This document shows, piece by piece, positions 27,137-35,323 of a DNA stretch of 64,000 nucleotides. The notes beneath the pieces were generated by a model. The model did not search any database. It saw only the letters and a list, made by a program, of their open reading frames with translations, and was not told the origin of the DNA. The position numbers and the translations under genes are program-made. The DNA lies in NCBI GenBank assembly GCA_024636975.1, contig JAGXGA010000019.1, positions 248,001 through 312,000 of the forward strand, written 5' to 3'. Origin of the DNA: Mariniphaga sp. GTDB lineage: Bacteria; Bacteroidota; Bacteroidia; Bacteroidales; Prolixibacteraceae. The first letter of the stretch is position 1. Each line of letters starts with the position of its first letter.

Positions 27137-28033
27137 ATGGAAATTAAAAATAACCAGATTTTATGTATTGGCGAAGTTCTTTGGGACAGGTTACCTTCGG
27201 GTGCCAAACCCGGAGGCGCACCTATGAATGTTGCTTTACATCTGAATGCTATCGGGCAAAATGTTTCTATAACCAGCCGCGTTGGAAACGATGAACCGGG
27301 GAAAGAACTGAAATTATTTTTGGAAAAATCAGGCATGAGTACTGAATTTATTCAAATTGACGAACATCTGCCAACCAGTGAAGTACTTGTTCATTTAAAT
27401 GAAAACAACAATGCTACTTATGAAATTTGTGAACCGGTTGCCTGGGATAACCTTGAATTAACCGATTTATTAATGACAAAAGCCCGGGAGGCAGGACTCC
27501 TTATTTATGGTACGCTGGCATCACGGAATCCAATGTCAGGGAGAACAATCATGAGACTCCTCGAAAATGATGCAGTTAAACTGATTGACGTGAATTTCAG
27601 AAAACCTTATGATTCGCAGGAAGTAGTTGAAAGGCTACTTGAGAAAACCGACATCGTAAAACTATACGATGAAGAACTGGTGGCATTTGCCCAATGGTAC
27701 AATAAACACAGGCACGACGAACAAAGCCTTGTAAAATGGTTTGCTTCGCAATACAACCTTAAAATGGTTTGTGTAACCAAAGGTGACAAAGGTGCATTGC
27801 TCTATTGCGAAGGTGAATTTTACGAACACCCCGGATTTAAAGTAAATGCTGTTGATACTGTTGGTGCCGGAGATGCTTTTCTTGCAGGATTAATTGCATC
27901 TCTGCTGGATAAAAAATCGCCTGCCGATGCATTGGCTTATGCCTGTGCAACCGGCGCTTTTGTGGCTTCAAAAGCCGGGGCAACACCGGAATATCATATA
28001 AACGAGATTGAACAAATTTTAGGTAACATCTAA
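27137..28033 (+). CDS. PfkB-family fructokinase
   Basis: 298 aa cytoplasmic ribokinase-family enzyme. It has the N-terminal CIGEVLWDRLPSGAKPGGAP substrate-binding glycine pair region and the C-terminal VDTVGAGDAFLAGLIA ATP/anion-hole motif with the catalytic Asp246. The family phosphorylates fructose and related sugars; the transporter in front and GH32 behind make fructose the best substrate. It is co-transcribed with the porter (17-base gap) and followed 10 bases later by the SusC fragment. Confidence 0.9.
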   Translation: MEIKNNQILCIGEVLWDRLPSGAKPGGAPMNVALHLNAIGQNVSITSRVGNDEPGKELKLFLEKSGMSTEFIQIDEHLPTSEVLVHLNENNNATYEICEPVAWDNLELTDLLMTKAREAGLLIYGTLASRNPMSGRTIMRLLENDAVKLIDVNFRKPYDSQEVVERLLEKTDIVKLYDEELVAFAQWYNKHRHDEQSLVKWFASQYNLKMVCVTKGDKGALLYCEGEFYEHPGFKVNAVDTVGAGDAFLAGLIASLLDKKSPADALAYACATGAFVASKAGATPEYHINEIEQILGNI

Positions 28034-28043
28034 TTATATAATT

Positions 28044-28493
28044 ATGAAAAGAAGAAAGCAGTTGAAAAGATTCACCGGATTATTCATTTTAGTCCTCGTC
28101 TGTATGTTTTCAATGAATGTAAATGCCCAGCAGGTAACTGTTAGCGGACATGTAAAAGATTCCAAGGGAGAGGTTTTACCCGGGGCAACAGCTGTTGAAA
28201 AAGGAACTATGAATGGTACGGTTACCAATATCGATGGTAACTATTCAATTACTCTCGGACAGAGTGGTACACTTGTATTCAGTTTTATTGGAATGTCAAC
28301 TCAGGAAATCGGGGTAAACAGGCAAACTACCATAAATGTTGTAATGGTCGACGAAACTTTTGGATTGGAGCAAGTTGTAGTAACGGGTTACCAATCACAA
28401 AAGAAAGCCGACCTAACCGGGGCAATCGAAGTGGTTGAAATGGAATCAATTGAAAACGTAAGCTTGACCTCCGGAAACCAGTTTACGGAGTAA
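28044..28493 (+). pseudogene. SusC-type TonB-dependent transporter, N-terminal stump
   Basis: 149 codons holding the signal peptide (FILVLVCMFSMNVNAQQ), the carboxypeptidase D-like domain (VSGHVKDSKGEVLPGATAVE) and the start of the plug (LEQVVVTGYQSQKKADLTGA). Full SusC proteins are near 1000 aa, so more than 85% is missing. At about 28475-28490 (after LTSGN) the sequence continues in another frame as the C-terminal domain of a GH32 protein. The promoter-proximal location and intact start suggest it may still be translated. Confidence 0.9.
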
Positions 28494-28816
28494 TTCTTGA
28501 AAACGAAAACCACGAAAAACTTATTATAGGATACCATAATTTGAGACGCTATTTTTTCATCTCCTTTCAAAATGAAAATGATGCCGAAAATACAAAAGTT
28601 GATTATGCTCCGTCCATTATCGATAATTCGGAGGTGGATATCAAACTAATTATAAATGAATCCTCAGTTGAATTATTCGCCATGGAAGGACTTGTAACAA
28701 TGACGAAAAAATATAACTCACAATCTGTTTTAAACCGGATAAAACTATTTACCGAAACCGGTAAAATAATTTTAAAAGAAGGCAGCATAACGCAATTATC
28801 TGGCATATTAAATTAA
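28480..28816 (+). pseudogene. GH32 C-terminal beta-sandwich fragment
   Basis: In the frame +2 relative to SusC the sequence opens directly as YGVILENENHEKLIIGYHN and continues DNSEVDIKLIINESSVELFA and FTETGKIILKEG to a stop at 28816. This is the C-terminal beta-sandwich of a GH32 enzyme; the intact neighbour has the matching EMEIRLFVDEASVEVFVDNG block. The catalytic five-bladed propeller is absent, and the formal TTG start at 28541 is not meaningful. It is the right side of the SusC deletion junction. Confidence 0.85.
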
Positions 28817-28835
28817 AATCATCAACTCAATTAAC

Positions 28836-30416
28836 ATGAATAGAAGAAATATTTTATTAGCAACCCTGGTTCTCACAATTTTAGCATTTAGTTGCACCGT
28901 TAAAAATAAGCAACAACCAACTAGCGAACCTGCAACCAGTTACTACACAGAAAAATATCGTCCGCAATTTCATTTTACGCCCGATTCAATGTGGATGAAC
29001 GACCCCAACGGAATGGTTTATTACGAAGGTGAATATCACTTATTTTATCAATATTATCCCGACAGCACGATTTGGGGACCCATGCACTGGGGACACGCTG
29101 TTAGTAACGACATGGTTCATTGGGAACACCTGCCAATCGCAATTTATCCAGATGAACACGGATATATTTTTTCAGGCAGTGCAGTAGTGGATTGGAACAA
29201 CACTTCCGGACTTGGAAAAGACGGTCAGCCACCTTTAATTGCCATTTTTACCTACCACGAACCCTCAGGTGAAAAGGCAGGAGAAATTGATTTTCAAACC
29301 CAGGGATTAGCTTTTAGCAATGATAAAGGCAGAACCTGGACAAAATACGACGAGCCGGTGCTGAAAAATCCAGGAATCAAAGATTTTCGTGATCCTAAAG
29401 TAATTTGGAATAAAGACAGTAAAAAATGGATAATGACATTGGCTGTGCAAGACCATATTGAATTTTATTCGTCACCAAATTTAATCGACTGGACACGCGA
29501 AAGTGGTTTTGGAAAAGAGTTGGGTGCACATGGCGGTGTTTGGGAATGTCCTGATTTATTTCAAATGAATGTGGAAGGTTCAGATGAAAAACGATGGGTA
29601 CTTTTGGTTAGTATCAACCCTGGAGGACCAAACGGTGGTTCGGCAACCCAATATTTTGTGGGTAATTTTGATGGTAATAAGTTTACTACATCGCAAAAAG
29701 AAACAAAGTGGATAGATTCAGGCCGCGACAATTATGCCGGTGTAACATGGTCTGATATCCCCGATAGCGATGGGAGACGTTTATTTATAGGCTGGATGAG
29801 TAACTGGAGTTATGCCACGGTTGTCCCCACCGAAAAATGGCGCAGTGCAATAACAATACCGCGTGAGTTGATTCTGGAAAAATCGGAGAATAATTATATA
29901 TTGGCTTCAGTACCGGTTGATGAATTAAAAACCCTGAGAAGTGAGAACGTGGAGTTACAAGCTCAGGTAATTTCGGGGAAAGTGGAAATGGATACAAAAC
30001 AGATCCAAATCAGTCGCTCCGAAATGAATTTTCAGTTTAAACTTTCAAACGAATCCCAATTTGGATTGCCCGAAGAATTTGGAATTACATTAAGTAATGA
30101 AAAGGGAGAAGTTTTTAATATTGGATATTCCATCCAGGACGGTACTTTTTATACCGATCGTACAAATGCTGGCAACAACTCTTTTTCCAACAACTTTTCA
30201 GGTATTCATAAAGCAGAATATAAACCGGATGAAAATATGGAAATCCGTTTGTTTGTTGATGAAGCCTCAGTAGAAGTATTTGTCGATAATGGAAAACTGG
30301 TGATGACTGATATTGTTTTTCCAAGTACACCCTATAGTAAATTAATACTTTTTTCAACCAATGGAAATGTAAAACTCCAGGGAGCAGAAATCTGGAGTTT
30401 AAAATCAATCTGGTAG
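28836..30416 (+). CDS. GH32 beta-fructosidase, lipoprotein (levanase/inulinase/sucrase type)
   Basis: 526 aa. Lipobox LAFSC with Cys20. The five-bladed propeller carries all three catalytic acids: nucleophile Asp56 in WMNDPNGM, transition-state stabiliser Asp186 in DFRDPK, and acid/base Glu237 in WECPDLF. The C-terminal beta-sandwich ends at IWSLKSIW. It hydrolyses beta-fructosyl links in sucrose, inulin or levan; which of these cannot be decided here. Lipidation places it in the periplasm or at the surface. It is the only complete GH32 left in the locus and converges on the hybrid sensor gene across a shared terminator. Confidence 0.93.
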   Translation: MNRRNILLATLVLTILAFSCTVKNKQQPTSEPATSYYTEKYRPQFHFTPDSMWMNDPNGMVYYEGEYHLFYQYYPDSTIWGPMHWGHAVSNDMVHWEHLPIAIYPDEHGYIFSGSAVVDWNNTSGLGKDGQPPLIAIFTYHEPSGEKAGEIDFQTQGLAFSNDKGRTWTKYDEPVLKNPGIKDFRDPKVIWNKDSKKWIMTLAVQDHIEFYSSPNLIDWTRESGFGKELGAHGGVWECPDLFQMNVEGSDEKRWVLLVSINPGGPNGGSATQYFVGNFDGNKFTTSQKETKWIDSGRDNYAGVTWSDIPDSDGRRLFIGWMSNWSYATVVPTEKWRSAITIPRELILEKSENNYILASVPVDELKTLRSENVELQAQVISGKVEMDTKQIQISRSEMNFQFKLSNESQFGLPEEFGITLSNEKGEVFNIGYSIQDGTFYTDRTNAGNNSFSNNFSGIHKAEYKPDENMEIRLFVDEASVEVFVDNGKLVMTDIVFPSTPYSKLILFSTNGNVKLQGAEIWSLKSIW

Positions 30417-30421
30417 GTTAG

Positions 30422-30450
30422 AGCCCGGTGGAAACATCGGGCTATTTTTT
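30422..30450. terminator. Bidirectional terminator between GH32 and hybrid sensor
   Basis: AGCCCG...CGGGCT stem followed by seven T on the plus strand, lying between two convergent genes. It overlaps the last codons and stop of the sensor gene (stop at 30442-30444). Confidence 0.75.
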
Positions 30451-33246
30451 TGCATATTCTGTTGGCGATATACCAAATTGTTCCTTAAAACTTTTAGTAA
30501 AATATGATGCCGAAGAAAACCCAACTTCGTAAGCAATTTCCGATATGCTTTTTCCGCTGTTTTTAATCAATTCAAGGGAACGTCTGAGTTTTACAGAACG
30601 TACAAATTCACTAACAGACATTCCTGTCAGTTTTTTAATTTTTCGGTAAACATGCACCCTCGAAAGACCAACAATCTGGCTTAATTCTTCTATTGAAAGC
30701 TCTTCTTTGTCATGATATTCTTCAACAATTTTTGATATTTTATTCAGGAATTTCCTGTCCATTCTCGAAATCTGTCCTTCCTCTTCTTCAACAACAAGAT
30801 GTCCCCGGTATGATTCCTGCAGTTTTTTACGCAGTTCAAGTAATTTCTTCACCCTTACCTGCAGGTGTCTGCGGTTGAATGGTTTTGGAATATACGAATC
30901 GGCACCTTCCTCCAATCCTTCCAATTTCTGTTCCTGCGATGCTTTTGCAGTTAAAAGAATAATGGGGATGTGGCATGTTTTTAGCTCTGCTTTTAGTTTT
31001 CGGGTCATTTCCAACCCATCCATTTCGGGCATCATAATATCGCTGATAATGAGGTCAGGATCTTCTTCCTCCACAATTTTTAATCCTTCAAGGCCATTTC
31101 CGGCTTCAAAAATAATATACAATTCACCCAGGCTGTCTTTAATATATTCACGAACATCCTTTTGGTCTTCAACAATTAAAACTACCGGTTTTTCATCAGA
31201 ACTTTGTTTCTCCTTCTGTACATCCTGCACTTCGTTGTATTCCGGATTAAAATGAATTTCGTTACTAATCAATCTTTCATGGTGTTTATTTGCTTTTTGT
31301 GAGATTTTATCGTCTATCAATTCATCGGTTTTCAGACATGTGTTACCCATTGGCAACCTAATAAAAAAAGATGTTCCTTTTTCCAGCTCACTTTCCACTT
31401 TTATTTTGCCATGATGTAGTTTAATGAAACCTTTTGATAGCGAGAGTCCAAGACCTGTTCCCTGAAATTCCTTTGATTTTTCAACCTGGTAGAAACGGTC
31501 AAAAATATGTGGTAAATGTTCTTTAGATATTCCACAACCTGTATCTATAATCTGAATTAAAAGTTCTTCTTCCGAAATGGTTTTCACCACAGGTATTTCT
31601 TTTTTTACATTGATAATAATTTGCCCTCCTTCGCTTGTGAATTTAAATGCATTGGAAAGTAAATTGAAAACTACTTTGTCAAGTTTATCCCAGTCGAACC
31701 ACAAAAATATTTCTTCTTCCGCGGCATAAATATTAAAATCAATTCTCTTTTTAACGGCATATTCAACAAACGATTCATGTATTTCTTTTAAAAAGGCAAC
31801 TATATTGTAATGTCCTGCCTGGAGTGTCATTTTTTCATTTTCAAGTTTTCTGAAATCCATTAACTGATTTATCAACCTAAGCAATCGTAATGAATTGCGG
31901 TGCATCAGGTTTAACTGTTTCTGCAATTCAGGAGCCAACCGCCCGGAATGAATTAAATCTTCAAGGGGACCAACAATTAAAGTTAAAGGAGTTCGAAATT
32001 CGTGTGAAATATTGGTAAAAAAACGAAGTTTAGTTTTAGTTGCTTCTTCCAGTTTTTTGGAAATTTCAATCAGTTGATCGCGTTGTTTTGAAATCTCATT
32101 ATTTCTTCTTTCAATCTGCTGTTTCTGAAGTTCCAGTTTCGTGTTTGCCCTTTTTTTATTTCGGAATGCACGAAAAATAAGAACAACCAAAACCACGTTC
32201 AACCCCAGTAAAACAAGCGATAAAATCAATAAATTCCGTTGACTTTGAAACTTTGAAATTTGTTGATTCAGCACTAGATGCTGATTTTCAATTTTATTCT
32301 GCAACGACAATACCTGGTCGGTCTGCAATTTTATAATTTTAGCATTGGTAGAGTCAATTACCACTGTTTCAAGTAAATTTTCACGTTCGTAAGGCAAATT
32401 ATTTAATATTTTGTGTGCTACCTGTATCGATTTTTCACCTCCGGTAGGGTACAAAAAGGTGGCATCCAGTTCGCCATTTATTACATATTGAATTCCACCT
32501 TCATCGCCGTATAAACCATCGATTCCCAAAAAATATTTATTTGCAGGGCTGTGTTCAGAAACAACGGTGTATGCTGCTTTGGCCATAACATCATTATAAG
32601 CGAAAACCAGATCAAAATCCACCTTGTCAGAAATAATCTTTTGCATTTGAACTTTTGCATCGCTATAATTCCACTTTCCTGAAATCGATGCAACAATCGA
32701 AATACCGGGGTAAATATTAATACTCTCCATAAAACCTTTGTGCCTGTCAATTGAAGGAGTAGAACCTGCAAGTCCTACTATTTCAACAATTTTCCCCTTT
32801 CCCATCAATAACTTTGCAGCATATCTTCCGGCCTCCTGTCCAATCAGGTAATTGTCTCCACCAACAAATGCAGTGTAGTTATTTGAAGCTATTTTTCGAT
32901 CAACCACAATTACCGGGATACCTGATTTAAATACTTTTTCTACAACATGAGTAAGTGGTTCTGATTCATTTGGTGAAACAATAAGTAAATCGATTTTCTG
33001 TTGTATCAAATCTTCAATATCATTAATCTGCCGTCTGTTGTCGCTGTCGGCGTCCTTCATTATCATTTCAATTTCAGGGTAAAACGCCAGTTCTATTAAC
33101 ATTTCACGGTACATAGTTTCGCGCCATATATCGGCAGTTGTGCATTGAGAAAACCCAATTTTGTATTTTTCTTTGGCCCTGGCTGTATTGGTCAAAAAAA
33201 TAATAGCTGCAACTATTAAAAAAGCTTGTATATAATTTCTTGTCAC
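30442..33246 (-). CDS. Hybrid two-component system sensor with periplasmic sugar-binding domain (fructose-type HTCS)
   Basis: 934 aa. Signal peptide ~1-24; type I periplasmic-binding-protein domain ~25-300 (KYKIGFSQCTTADIWRETMY; VVDRKIASNNYTAFVGGDNY); membrane helix ~338-360; histidine kinase with His415 (NISHEFRTPL) and ATPase boxes (NLLSNAFKF, DTGCGIS, GTGLGLSLSKG); receiver domain with phospho-acceptor Asp736 (DLIISDIMMPEMDG); C-terminal AraC helix-turn-helix (ISEIAYEVGFSSASYFTKSF). Most HTCS have beta-propeller sensors; a ribose-binding-like sensor is the hallmark of the fructose-sensing BT1754 type of Bacteroides. This agrees with the porter, kinase and GH32 genes next door. It likely activates that operon through the phased repeats at 25609-25696. 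Confidence 0.93.
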   Translation of the reverse strand: MTRNYIQAFLIVAAIIFLTNTARAKEKYKIGFSQCTTADIWRETMYREMLIELAFYPEIEMIMKDADSDNRRQINDIEDLIQQKIDLLIVSPNESEPLTHVVEKVFKSGIPVIVVDRKIASNNYTAFVGGDNYLIGQEAGRYAAKLLMGKGKIVEIVGLAGSTPSIDRHKGFMESINIYPGISIVASISGKWNYSDAKVQMQKIISDKVDFDLVFAYNDVMAKAAYTVVSEHSPANKYFLGIDGLYGDEGGIQYVINGELDATFLYPTGGEKSIQVAHKILNNLPYERENLLETVVIDSTNAKIIKLQTDQVLSLQNKIENQHLVLNQQISKFQSQRNLLILSLVLLGLNVVLVVLIFRAFRNKKRANTKLELQKQQIERRNNEISKQRDQLIEISKKLEEATKTKLRFFTNISHEFRTPLTLIVGPLEDLIHSGRLAPELQKQLNLMHRNSLRLLRLINQLMDFRKLENEKMTLQAGHYNIVAFLKEIHESFVEYAVKKRIDFNIYAAEEEIFLWFDWDKLDKVVFNLLSNAFKFTSEGGQIIINVKKEIPVVKTISEEELLIQIIDTGCGISKEHLPHIFDRFYQVEKSKEFQGTGLGLSLSKGFIKLHHGKIKVESELEKGTSFFIRLPMGNTCLKTDELIDDKISQKANKHHERLISNEIHFNPEYNEVQDVQKEKQSSDEKPVVLIVEDQKDVREYIKDSLGELYIIFEAGNGLEGLKIVEEEDPDLIISDIMMPEMDGLEMTRKLKAELKTCHIPIILLTAKASQEQKLEGLEEGADSYIPKPFNRRHLQVRVKKLLELRKKLQESYRGHLVVEEEEGQISRMDRKFLNKISKIVEEYHDKEELSIEELSQIVGLSRVHVYRKIKKLTGMSVSEFVRSVKLRRSLELIKNSGKSISEIAYEVGFSSASYFTKSFKEQFGISPTEYAKK

Positions 33247-33540
33247 TCTTAAATGTTATAGTTTTTTCTTCTTGATAAAGATAGAAAATGAATGCTATTA
33301 ATAGAATTGTATGCTCTTTTACTTCATATTACTTTTTTAAAATAAAAAAATCACTTTACCTCTATAAAAAGATGTAGGAGAAATTATTCAACAAAAATGA
33401 TTACTTGAGATTGTACGAAATTGATAAAAACAGAGAAAGAAATTGAAAAGCTAAAAATTACGTATTACTAACCTTCAGGGATGATTATGGCTAGAAAAAA
33501 TCACAATCCAAGAATATCATCCCTTGAAACAAAAAACTGA
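33247..33540. other. Non-coding gap upstream of the sensor gene
   Basis: AT-rich DNA that should include the sensor promoter. A 9-bp inverted pair AGGGATGAT / ATCATCCCT (33478-33525) is present; otherwise nothing recognised. Confidence 0.35.
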
Positions 33541-33795
33541 AAACAAGGTCACCAGGCATGCCAGAAAGGGGATAAAGTTACTTACCGTAACTGTTCAAAA
33601 ATGTTCGATGAATTTAAGATTGCAAAAGCTGATGGGAGCTACATAAAAGAGATAGATAGTATCGAAAAGCAGGATCTTCTCATATTGGATGATTTTGCAT
33701 TAAAACCACATGATAATAATCAGCGATTAATTTTACTTAAATTACTTGAGGACAGGCATGGAAAAAGATCAACCATTATAACATCACAAGATTCC
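33541..33795 (+). pseudogene. IS21-family IstB ATPase fragment
   Basis: The frame reads KQGHQACQKGDKVTYRN, MFDEFKIAKADGSYIKEI, KQDLLILDDFALKP (Walker B region) and LLEDRHGKRSTIITSQ. This is the middle of an IstB-type transposition ATPase; the Walker A end and the C-terminal third are absent. At TSQ the sequence changes to an ORF6N domain, so it is a chimeric scrap. Confidence 0.8.
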
Positions 33796-33930
33796 CGGGT
33801 GACTTTATGTTTGAACTGACAAAAGGTGAGTTTGCAAACTTGAGGGTCACAAATTGTGACCTCAAGTTGGGGAGGTGCACGATATGTTCCAATGGTGTTC
33901 ACAGAACAGGGTGAAGAAAGTAAATATTTG
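33789..33930 (+). pseudogene. ORF6N-domain fragment with frameshift
   Basis: Directly after the IstB piece: RFPGDFMFELTKGEFANLR, then with one extra G skipped at about 33843, SQIVTSSWGGARYVPMVFTE followed by QG. This is the N-terminal half of an ORF6N domain. The extra G explains why the DNA around 33838 reads as an almost perfect palindrome. Confidence 0.7.
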
Positions 33931-34044
33931 CCAACATTTAAGCACAATCATTGAGTGCCCTTTTTGTGCTCAAAATTGCTGCAAAATGCACTCTTTTTTG
34001 ATTTCATGAATTTATATTAATCACAAAATCAAATGAATACATGT

Positions 34045-34100
34045 TTTGCTGGTTTCCATGGCAGTCAGGATGTCATCGGTTCGACTCCGGTATGCTTAAC
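34045..34100 (+). other. tRNA-like 3' half (scar)
   Basis: ATCGGTTCGACTCCGGT is a canonical T-arm (5-bp stem with wobble, TTCGACT loop). It is preceded by a variable region and a possible anticodon arm with CCA (tRNA-Trp-like). No D-arm or 5' acceptor strand precedes it, so this is at most a partial tRNA. Confidence 0.35.
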
Positions 34101-34348
34101 TTGATATCAAAACAGTACAGTGATGTATGGTCATTTCTATTTCTGGAATGCACATCCGGAATGCCCATTGAGTCACAAATCTTTTATATGCCCTCCGATG
34201 AATCGCAGCCATTGAAGTTAACCAGCACCTTTAAAGTTCAGCTATTTTCAAACTGCTTCAACTCGAACTCCTTCAGTGATAAAAAGCAATTCATTTTTTT
34301 TCACATGTTTCCAAATATTAATTCAATTAAGCTTGGAAAAGAATAGAA
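34101..34348. other. Non-coding, nothing recognised
   Basis: An open frame of about 100 codons spans this stretch, but its translation is compositionally unlike a protein and begins inside the tRNA-like scar. I do not call it. Confidence 0.4.
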
Positions 34349-34355
34349 ACCTGGC

Positions 34356-34396
34356 AAAAAATAAAAAAACACTTACCCTGTAAAGCGTAAGTGTTT
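34356..34396 (-). terminator. Terminator following tRNA-like scar
   Basis: Read on the minus strand: AACACTTAC...GTAAGTGTT hairpin followed by seven T, then A and more T. Almost the same terminator recurs at 49640-49683. Confidence 0.75.
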
Positions 34397-34406
34397 CATT
34401 CTGAGC

Positions 34407-34443
34407 GTAAGCCCACCTGGGCTTGAACCAAGAACCCCCTTAT
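34407..34443 (-). other. tRNA-like 3' half (scar)
   Basis: Minus strand: AAGGGGGTTCTTGGTTCAAG followed by CCCAGGTGGGCTTAC. It contains a canonical T-arm (CTTGG-TTCAAGC-CCAGG) and a 3' acceptor strand, then the terminator. The 5' half of a tRNA is not present; instead the epimerase gene stops at this point. Confidence 0.6.
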
Positions 34444-35207
34444 TAAACCGTCGTTGGAAAAAATTCCATTTCAGTAAGCACAGTTGAATTGACTTTATCA
34501 AATACCTCTTCAGCAGCATTTTCAGCTGGAATTAATGTTTTCAGCTTAATTTGCTGCAATACTCTTTTAAAAACCGGATCGGTATTAATCTCTTTTTCAA
34601 AAAGGTATTTTAAGCCTGCGGAGGTTGAATCCCTGCTGCTGACCAGGGTATTGCCCAACACTTTCGAAGGTGAGACGAAAATCACTTCCAAACGTTTGTC
34701 CTCAAGTGTTTGTAAGACATTTTCCTGTACCCTTTTTGCATGGTACACAGCTTTCTGAGATTGCAGGTTTATTCTGTTTTTCGCATGTGCCGGATATGAA
34801 GATTCAGTTGAATTAAAATTCACCGGTGGTGAAATAAATATTAACTTCTGAATGGTGGGAAATTCATTTAATACTTTAAGCAGGGAGCCAGTGCCCCTGA
34901 TTTCAGGAACAAATAGCTGCGGTTCTTTATTCCGTTTATTTAAACTGATAGGGGCTCCGCAATGAATGATGACATCGCAATCGCTCATAAAATTTCGAAT
35001 TCCAGATAATTCGTGTAAATCTCCGTGGAACTCTTCCAGATTATTATTGGTCAAAAGCCCGGGTATGTTTAATACCTTTTCCCCAGTTCTATATTTGGAA
35101 ACCGGAACTTTTACCCGATAGTTTTCGGAAAGAAATTTAAGAGTCATGTAGCTTCCAATAAATTCCAAACCGCCTATAATGCCTGCTTTTCTCATTTGCC
35201 TGAACAT
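34443..35207 (-). CDS. NAD(P)-dependent epimerase/dehydratase-like protein, probably C-terminally truncated
   Basis: 254 aa from the ATG at 35207 (the longer frame begins with TTG at 35231). An extended-SDR pattern is visible: a Rossmann start GIIGGLEFIGSYMTLKFL (degenerate TGGTGFIG), a D-x-x-D-like acidic segment FHGDLHELSGIRN, SDCDVIIHCGAPIS and KLIFISPPVNF. The Y-x-x-x-K is probably SQKAVYHAKRVQ-like but shifted. The frame ends exactly where the tRNA-like scar starts, and family members are usually more than 300 aa, so the 3' end has probably been replaced. Activity is doubtful. Confidence 0.55.
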   Translation of the reverse strand: MFRQMRKAGIIGGLEFIGSYMTLKFLSENYRVKVPVSKYRTGEKVLNIPGLLTNNNLEEFHGDLHELSGIRNFMSDCDVIIHCGAPISLNKRNKEPQLFVPEIRGTGSLLKVLNEFPTIQKLIFISPPVNFNSTESSYPAHAKNRINLQSQKAVYHAKRVQENVLQTLEDKRLEVIFVSPSKVLGNTLVSSRDSTSAGLKYLFEKEINTDPVFKRVLQQIKLKTLIPAENAAEEVFDKVNSTVLTEMEFFPTTV

Positions 35208-35323
35208 TGTTTTACAATTAGTTACAAGCAAAATTAAGGCACAAACGTGTCAGCTTATTTGTATTATTTACGCAATGATTAGGACTATTGGATCATTGGG
35301 AGATGCTTTTAAAAATAAGGTAA

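Noticed and set aside
33838-33865. Near-perfect palindrome CTTGAGGGTCACAAATTGTGACCTCAAG as a regulator site
   Set aside because: It lies inside an ORF6N coding remnant; removing one extra G gives NLRSQIVTSSWGG, so the palindrome is just how this conserved stretch is encoded.
34041-34346. 101-codon plus-strand ORF
   Set aside because: It runs through a tRNA T-arm-like sequence, and its translation is Ser/Phe-rich and unlike a protein.
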